Below are positions 40,813 through 45,435 of a stretch of 45,435 nt of DNA, one piece after another; position 1 is the first letter of the stretch; each line of letters begins with the position of its first letter. The notes beneath the pieces were generated by a model that was given only the letters and a program-made list of their open reading frames with translations, did no database searches and had not been told where the DNA came from. The DNA lies in assembly GCA_007119965.1 (NCBI GenBank), contig SKOR01000021.1, forward strand, positions 1 through 45,435. The letters run 5' to 3'. The stretch is from Syntrophomonadaceae bacterium (GTDB lineage Bacteria; Bacillota; Dethiobacteria; DTU022). Made by a program: the position numbers and the translations under genes.

Positions 40813-41454
40813 TTATGATGACTCTACCAGCTTGTTATTGATCGCGTAAATGGCCAGCTGGGTTCGGTCGCTTTGCTCGAGTTTCTCCAGCAGGTGGGTA
40901 ACGTGAGTTTTTACCGTGCGTTCGCTGATAAAGAGTTCTTCAGCGATTTTTTTGTTGCCAAAACCCCTGGCTATTAAATGAACAACTTCCATTTCCCGGG
41001 GGCTGATCCGCATCTGTCTTTCCTGCTTGCCTTGATCAGCCTGGACCTGCTGCATCATTTTCGATGCAGCCATGGGGTGCAGGGTCGGTTTTCCGGATGC
41101 GGCCCCGCGGATAGCGCCGGCCAAATCGGAAGCAGAAACATCCTTAAGCAGGTATGAAAGCGCTCCCGCCCGCACTGCTGGAAGAACCAGGTCGTCCTCG
41201 GCTTTGCTGGTCAGGACGACAACTTTCGAATCCGGGCTGGCTTCAAGGCAGAGTTTAGTGCCTTCCACGCCGTCCACCCCGGGCATGATCAGATCCATCA
41301 GGATAACGTCCGGTTTCAGGTTGCCGGCCAGTTCTGCGGCTTTCCTGCCGTCGGCCGCTTCTCCGACCACCTCGATGTCGTCTTCTACTTCCAGGTAATA
41401 TTTCAGGCCCTCCCGAACCATGCCGTGATCGTCTGCCAGCAGCACCCTGATCAC
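40813..41454 (-). CDS. liaR: NarL/LuxR-type response regulator
   Basis: 213 residues. The receiver domain has acidic pocket residues D8-D9, the phosphoacceptor Asp54 (LMDLIMPGVDG) and Lys in LLKDVS. The C-terminal LuxR helix-turn-helix (about 148-205) reads ISPREMEVVHLIARGFGNKKIAEELFISERTVKTH. It is the last gene of liaF-liaS-liaR and overlaps the kinase gene by four bases. By analogy with LiaR/VraR it responds to cell-envelope stress. Confidence 0.88.
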   Translation of the reverse strand: MIRVLLADDHGMVREGLKYYLEVEDDIEVVGEAADGRKAAELAGNLKPDVILMDLIMPGVDGVEGTKLCLEASPDSKVVVLTSKAEDDLVLPAVRAGALSYLLKDVSASDLAGAIRGAASGKPTLHPMAASKMMQQVQADQGKQERQMRISPREMEVVHLIARGFGNKKIAEELFISERTVKTHVTHLLEKLEQSDRTQLAIYAINNKLVESS

Positions 41455-42506
41455 CGGTTATCTCCTCCTTCTTTATCAGGCACAATTACGCTTATTCTTG
41501 TTCCTTCTCCGGGAGCGCTCTTTATTTCCAGACTGCCCCCGATTCCTTTTGTCCTTTCCCGAATCCCGGACAAACCGACAGCGGTCGGCCGGATTGCTTT
41601 GCGCGGATCGAAACCGATCCCGTTGTCGCCTATCTCCATTTTTATGCTTTTGTCTTCCCTGCCCAGATAAACTTCAACCTTTTTTGTTGAGGCATGTTTG
41701 CTGATATTGTTCAGAGCTTCCTGGGCTATGCGGAACAGGCTCTCCGAGACTATACTGTCCGGCCGGATGCTGTGATCAACCCTCGTCTTTATCTGCCAGC
41801 CTTCACTTTCAGCTGTATTGTTGACATACTCCTCCAGGGCCGGTGCCAGGCCTTCGTTTTCAAGCGTAACCGGCCTGATCTGGAGAATTAATTCACGGAT
41901 CTGGCTGTGCGCCTGCCGGGCCATTTCTTCGAGTTTTACCATCTCCGGAACCAGTTTTTCAGCCTCACCGCTATTTTTTTCCAGGCGGGTTTTCAGGGCG
42001 GCTGCGCGCATGGCCAACACGAAAAGTTGTTGATTGACAGTGTCATGGAGGTCACGGGCCAGGCGCATCCTTTCTTCCAGGACAGCGCCCCGGCCGGCTT
42101 CTTCACCCAGGCGCCGGTTCTGTTCAGCCAGCTCCCGCAGCGAAGAGACTGAGCTTTCCAGCTGATCGGCCATGTGGTTAAGTTGTTCTTCCAACCAGCC
42201 CACTTCATCTTCAGAGCCGGACTCAACACGGGCGCGGTAATCGCCGCGTGCGATTCTACCGGCCATTCGCCCCGCTTCCCACAATCTCAGCTTGAGGGTC
42301 CGGGTAATCAGCGCCCCTGCAACTGCACCGCAAAGGCCTACCAGCAACCCTGCTCCAATCCCGAGAACGATCGAACCGTAAAGATCCAGTCCAAAATATT
42401 GTCCTGCCTGGTATGCGGCCAAAGCCGCCAGGGCGCTGCCGGCACCGACCATTAAGCAGATCACGGCCTGCCGCCACTGCAGGCCTAGTGTGCGTTCATG
42501 CTTCAC
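41451..42506 (-). CDS. liaS: Sensor histidine kinase, LiaS-like (HisKA_3)
   Basis: 351 residues. Two membrane helices (about 15-31 and 41-68) enclose a very short outside loop, the intramembrane-sensing layout. They are followed by a HAMP segment (RIARGDYRARVESGSEDEVGWLEEQLNHM), the HisKA_3 dimerisation helix with the phospho-His in ARDLHDTVNQQLF, and a HATPase domain (EALNNISKHA, EIGDNGIGFDP, GLSGIRERTKGIGG). The context with liaF and liaR makes the assignment firm at the family level. Confidence 0.88.
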   Translation of the reverse strand: MKHERTLGLQWRQAVICLMVGAGSALAALAAYQAGQYFGLDLYGSIVLGIGAGLLVGLCGAVAGALITRTLKLRLWEAGRMAGRIARGDYRARVESGSEDEVGWLEEQLNHMADQLESSVSSLRELAEQNRRLGEEAGRGAVLEERMRLARDLHDTVNQQLFVLAMRAAALKTRLEKNSGEAEKLVPEMVKLEEMARQAHSQIRELILQIRPVTLENEGLAPALEEYVNNTAESEGWQIKTRVDHSIRPDSIVSESLFRIAQEALNNISKHASTKKVEVYLGREDKSIKMEIGDNGIGFDPRKAIRPTAVGLSGIRERTKGIGGSLEIKSAPGEGTRISVIVPDKEGGDNR

Positions 42507-43276
42507 TTTGCTCCCCCCGGTAAAGAGGGCATATAAATAACTTTCATATCTCCAATCCCCATTTTCGCTTCAACCTCGATAGTGGCATCGGCATCTTCAA
42601 CATTGATCACCCGCTTAATAGATAACCCGCCGATTCCTGATTTTTGCTCATCGAGTACTTCCAGCTCACCCAGCCCGACTGAAGCGTCGATAGCTATGTT
42701 AACCCCGTCGGGAATCCTGATTGTGACATCGCCTACACCTGCCTTCAGGTAAACACGGTGTGTACCGGACTTAATTTCAGCAGTTGTAAAATCGAGGACA
42801 ACATCCCCGATGCCGTGAAAGAATTCGAGATCCTGATCCAGGGTCCAGGCAGAGCGTCCATGATAGAGGTCCCCGATGTGGCGTACCTGTGAGTAACCGG
42901 TCCAATCAACTTCATCAATGCTATGCCGGGAAAAGAGTTTCCGGAAAAACAGGTTCCGATCACCCAGCATGATTGACAGCCCGATGGCCACCAGGATCAA
43001 AGGCCAGCCAAAACGGGCGATCTCACTTCCGCTTATATCGGTTGCCCCGGCATTGGACAAAATGCCGAAGAGGCCAATCCCTCCGACCCAAAGCCCTAAA
43101 CCAAGAGTTATCCAGGATATGAGGCCAAAGCTTATACTCTCGGACAGGATAACTATACCTAGCAGCAACAGCACGGTGGGCCAGAAAGCAAGGCCAAACT
43201 CATAAATTTCCAAAACCTGCAGTAAAACTAATAGCCCGAGGGCGAGAAAGATTAAACCCCACAACTGCTTTTTCAT
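42503..43276 (-). CDS. liaF: LiaF-like membrane regulator
   Basis: 257 residues. Four hydrophobic N-terminal segments (within residues 5-110) are followed by a soluble beta-rich domain with repeated Gly-Asp motifs (FFHGIGDVVLDFTTAEIKSG, LKAGVGDVTIRIPDGVNIAI, VGLGELEV, KMGIGDMKVIYMP). This is the LiaF/VraT C-terminal domain. LiaF-type proteins hold the kinase inactive without envelope stress. AAAGGGGTTAGTAAAAATG provides the start; the gene overlaps liaS by four bases. Confidence 0.85.
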   Translation of the reverse strand: MKKQLWGLIFLALGLLVLLQVLEIYEFGLAFWPTVLLLLGIVILSESISFGLISWITLGLGLWVGGIGLFGILSNAGATDISGSEIARFGWPLILVAIGLSIMLGDRNLFFRKLFSRHSIDEVDWTGYSQVRHIGDLYHGRSAWTLDQDLEFFHGIGDVVLDFTTAEIKSGTHRVYLKAGVGDVTIRIPDGVNIAIDASVGLGELEVLDEQKSGIGGLSIKRVINVEDADATIEVEAKMGIGDMKVIYMPSLPGGAK

Positions 43277-43561
43277 TTTTACTAACCCCTTTGCTTTGTC
43301 AATTGCGGTCCCGTTATAAGTTCCCGGCCGCTGGTTAAAGCTTAACAGGGTCTCTTGTTATAACAAAGGTCCGCCAGGCCGATCTTGATATCGTACCAAA
43401 GTATGATTTTTTATCAGTCCTGCCCGTCGATCGCCAAAATGATGAGTAAAAACAACATCGCTTATATGCCAGGCCGGATCAATGGCCTTAACAAAAGCTA
43501 CAACAACAGTAAACCTTCTTTGCATCGTTGATTAGCACCTCAGTTGTTATGTTAGCGGCTT
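43277..43561. other. Gap between the oxidoreductase and liaF
   Basis: 285 bases, covered partly by the doubtful small frame above. It contains a perfect 12-base palindrome TTGTTATAACAA (43355-43366). On the minus strand there is a weak promoter-like stretch ending TTATAAC (near 43314-43320) before liaF. I see no clear terminator for the oxidoreductase gene. Confidence 0.4.
43358..43525 (-). CDS. Possible small protein downstream of the oxidoreductase
   Basis: A 55-codon open frame with ATG at 43525 and GAGGTG about 12 bases upstream. It reads MQRRFTVVVAFVKAID... and ends PGGPLL. Aldehyde oxidoreductase genes are often followed by a small MoaD/ThiS-type protein, but this sequence does not clearly match one. 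It may be chance. Confidence 0.25.
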   Translation of the reverse strand: MQRRFTVVVAFVKAIDPAWHISDVVFTHHFGDRRAGLIKNHTLVRYQDRPGGPLL

Positions 43562-45435
43562 TTACTTATCAAGCAGCCAGCCCAGAGATAGTTTTTTTAA
43601 AGTTGAATCTTTGGGGTTGCCGGTTTGCTGGTTCCAACCTGCAAATTGATAATAGAGATCTTTTGCTTTTTCAAAGTCTTCCCTGTTGAGAGCCACACCT
43701 TTGGATGGTCCGTCGGGCAGTGGCTTAAACAACCGCTCGGGAAGGGTATCGTCTTCCCTGGTGAAACCTTCGCGGGAATTGAAAAACCGCATCATGTTGA
43801 TCCGCCTTTCACCTGCCAGCATCAGCTCGTAAAGGGAGGTTTCCCAGCCCGGTCCGCTGCGGCATAAGTCGACCAGGTCTGTAGGGCCGTATAGCTGCCA
43901 GGTAGGCCCCCAAACAAACTGGCACAGGCAGAGGCTGTCGGCAAGTGAGTAAAAACACTGGGTGTTATAAGCGAAGCGCACTTTTTCTTCATCAAGGGCC
44001 AGGATATCGTCGGGACTGTATCCTTTCCAGATCCCAACCTGGTAAAGGAATTCCCTGATTCTGTTTTTCGGGCTTGCGGTAAGAACAGGGTCGTGGGCGC
44101 TTGACTGATGATCGGCGCCAAAGGGGTTTACAGCATAGATTACTCCCAGGGATGGTTTTTGCTGGGGCATATGCGCCGGCAGTTCCTGCTTTTTAGAGGT
44201 GATACTTAAAGCAACAGCTTCTTCACCAAACTGCGTTGCCGCTTCCAGGCTGCCCTTGGCCAGCAGTTTACCAAAGCCCTCCTTATATGCTATTTGCCTG
44301 ATTAACTCAAAGATTACTTCTTCATTGCCAAAAGTTAGCTCCAAACCACCGGTGTCTTTTTCGTTAATCAGCCCTTTTTCGAAGCATTCCATGGCAAAAG
44401 AGATCGTGCCGCCGCAGGAAATTGTATCAAGGCCGTACATGTTACAAAGCTGGTTGGCTTTTGCGATTGCTTCCAGGCTTGTTATTCCGCAGTAAGAACC
44501 GAGGGCCGCACAGGTTTCATATTCCGGGCCACCGTAGAGCGGGTCAACTTCGCCAGGTACTTCCACCACTCTCTTGCATCTCACCGAGCAGGCATGGCAG
44601 GTGTCCCTGTTCTTGAGAATTGTTGTGGACATAGTTTCTCCAGTGATATCTTCTGCGCCCTCGGGGAAATAACCGGAATGCCAGTTTCTGGTCGGCAGGT
44701 AGCCTTCCAGGTGAAGACTGATTAAACCGCTGTCGGTACCATGCTCGGCCAGGCTGCTGACTACAGTATTTTCTTTGATCCTATCTTTTGCTTCCGACGC
44801 CAGCTTCCTGAATGGTTCCCTGTCCGCCGGTTTGTTCTTCTGTTTTTTCTTTACCACTACTGCTTTTAGATTTTTTGAGCCCATCACCGCGCCGGTGCCG
44901 TTACGGCCGTTGGCACGGTTGCACATGTTCATCACCGACGCATAGCGGACCAAATTTTCTCCTGCCGGCCCAATCTGGGCAATTTGCAACTTGTCCTCTC
45001 CGAGATCGTCGCGAAATACCTTCTCAGCATCACCTGTAACTTTCCCCCAGGCTTTCCCTGCACCACGCAGTTCCGTTTCTTCGCCATTAATCGACAGGTA
45101 TACCGGTTTTTCTGCCCGGCCCCTGAAAATCACTGCATCCCATCCGTTTGCTTTTAAATCAGCAGGGAAAAACCCGCCTGCCTGGCTGTCGCCGATTGCA
45201 CCGGTCAGCGGGCTTTTGGTAGTTATGGTCATCCTGCTTAAACCGCTGATCGGCAGTCCGGTCAGTGGTGAGACAGCCATTACCAGCATGTTGTCCGGGG
45301 AGAGCGGATCTACTCCCGCCGGCATATCCTGCAGCAGCAGGTAAAGCCCAAGGGCGGATCCACCAGGATATAATCGGTATGTTTCACTGGATAGTGTCCT
45401 TTTATCTATTTTCCCGGTGCTTAAATCAACATCCA
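43562..45435 (-). CDS. aor: Aldehyde:ferredoxin oxidoreductase (tungsten type), 5' end beyond the window
   Basis: About 624 residues are visible; only a few N-terminal residues are missing, since the frame reads DVDLSTGKIDKRTL at the right edge and continues through SALGLYLLLQDMPAGVDPLSP. The tungstopterin-binding N-terminal domain includes SRMTITTKSPLTGAIGDSQAGG and NRANGRNGTGAVMGSKNLKAVVV. The 4Fe-4S cysteines are CHACSVRC and a distal Cys in DSLCLCQFVW. NMYGLDTISCGG is also conserved. It oxidises aldehydes with ferredoxin or reduces acids in reverse. Stop TAA at 43562. Confidence 0.92.
   Translation of the reverse strand, partial: DVDLSTGKIDKRTLSSETYRLYPGGSALGLYLLLQDMPAGVDPLSPDNMLVMAVSPLTGLPISGLSRMTITTKSPLTGAIGDSQAGGFFPADLKANGWDAVIFRGRAEKPVYLSINGEETELRGAGKAWGKVTGDAEKVFRDDLGEDKLQIAQIGPAGENLVRYASVMNMCNRANGRNGTGAVMGSKNLKAVVVKKKQKNKPADREPFRKLASEAKDRIKENTVVSSLAEHGTDSGLISLHLEGYLPTRNWHSGYFPEGAEDITGETMSTTILKNRDTCHACSVRCKRVVEVPGEVDPLYGGPEYETCAALGSYCGITSLEAIAKANQLCNMYGLDTISCGGTISFAMECFEKGLINEKDTGGLELTFGNEEVIFELIRQIAYKEGFGKLLAKGSLEAATQFGEEAVALSITSKKQELPAHMPQQKPSLGVIYAVNPFGADHQSSAHDPVLTASPKNRIREFLYQVGIWKGYSPDDILALDEEKVRFAYNTQCFYSLADSLCLCQFVWGPTWQLYGPTDLVDLCRSGPGWETSLYELMLAGERRINMMRFFNSREGFTREDDTLPERLFKPLPDGPSKGVALNREDFEKAKDLYYQFAGWNQQTGNPKDSTLKKLSLGWLLDK

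Overview
The window looks like a piece of a low-to-mid GC Clostridia chromosome, Peptococcaceae-like in style. This placement is an inference from gene content: strong AGGAGG ribosome binding sites, frequent TTG/GTG starts, the DapL variant of lysine synthesis, corrinoid methyltransferases, a liaFSR-type system and a tungsten-type aldehyde:ferredoxin oxidoreductase. An anaerobe living on one-carbon or methylamine substrates would fit. The central finding is that two genes of one operon, mtbB (dimethylamine methyltransferase) and mttB (trimethylamine methyltransferase), each carry a single in-frame TAG exactly where the archaeal families carry pyrrolysine. Coding resumes in frame with conserved family sequence on the far side of each TAG. 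No pylTSBCD genes are visible in the window.

Layout. 1-4344: the end of an unidentified gene, then dapB-dapA-dapL-lysA for meso-DAP and lysine. 4379-6756: a TspO-like membrane protein, a terminator and an MFS permease. 6967-10253: a Ddl-like ATP-grasp ligase fused to a degenerate M20-type domain, an N-formylglutamate amidohydrolase family protein in ATGA overlap, and a coiled-coil protein. 10375-12691: a Cys-rich DUF2769-like protein, a YtxH-like pair, an acyl-CoA thioesterase and a convergent secreted protein. 12774-13130: an oxidoreductase remnant. 13435-17464: a DUF815 AAA+ ATPase, a cupin, a Pr6Pr-type membrane protein and cyclopropane fatty acid synthase behind a near-consensus promoter.

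17603-22917 is the methylamine locus. A GntR/FCD regulator is divergent from an operon of a non-pyrrolysine MttB paralog, mtbB(Pyl) and mttB(Pyl), with two TTGTATAC-type operators overlapping the operon promoter. A tandem terminator-like repeat follows mttB, and a related pair in the opposite orientation lies at 34228-34297. 25816-28976 is a translationally coupled trio: a corrinoid protein, a UroD/MtaA-type methyltransferase lacking the usual zinc cysteines, and a diguanylate cyclase. This trio could supply methyl-transfer partners for the methylamine operon, but that is inference.

The rest holds a lipoprotein, a geranylgeranyl-reductase-like flavoprotein, a CC/Se-motif protein, CstA, a decayed GGDEF gene, a heterodimeric ABC exporter, an SH3 protein, a FrdA/NadB-like flavoprotein, liaF-liaS-liaR, and an aldehyde:ferredoxin oxidoreductase cut by the right edge. 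TAG also ends seven ordinary genes here (dapB, cfa, the cyclase, the lipoprotein, the second ABC gene, the SH3 gene and the FrdA-like gene). UAG must therefore serve both as stop and as pyrrolysine codon in this genome.
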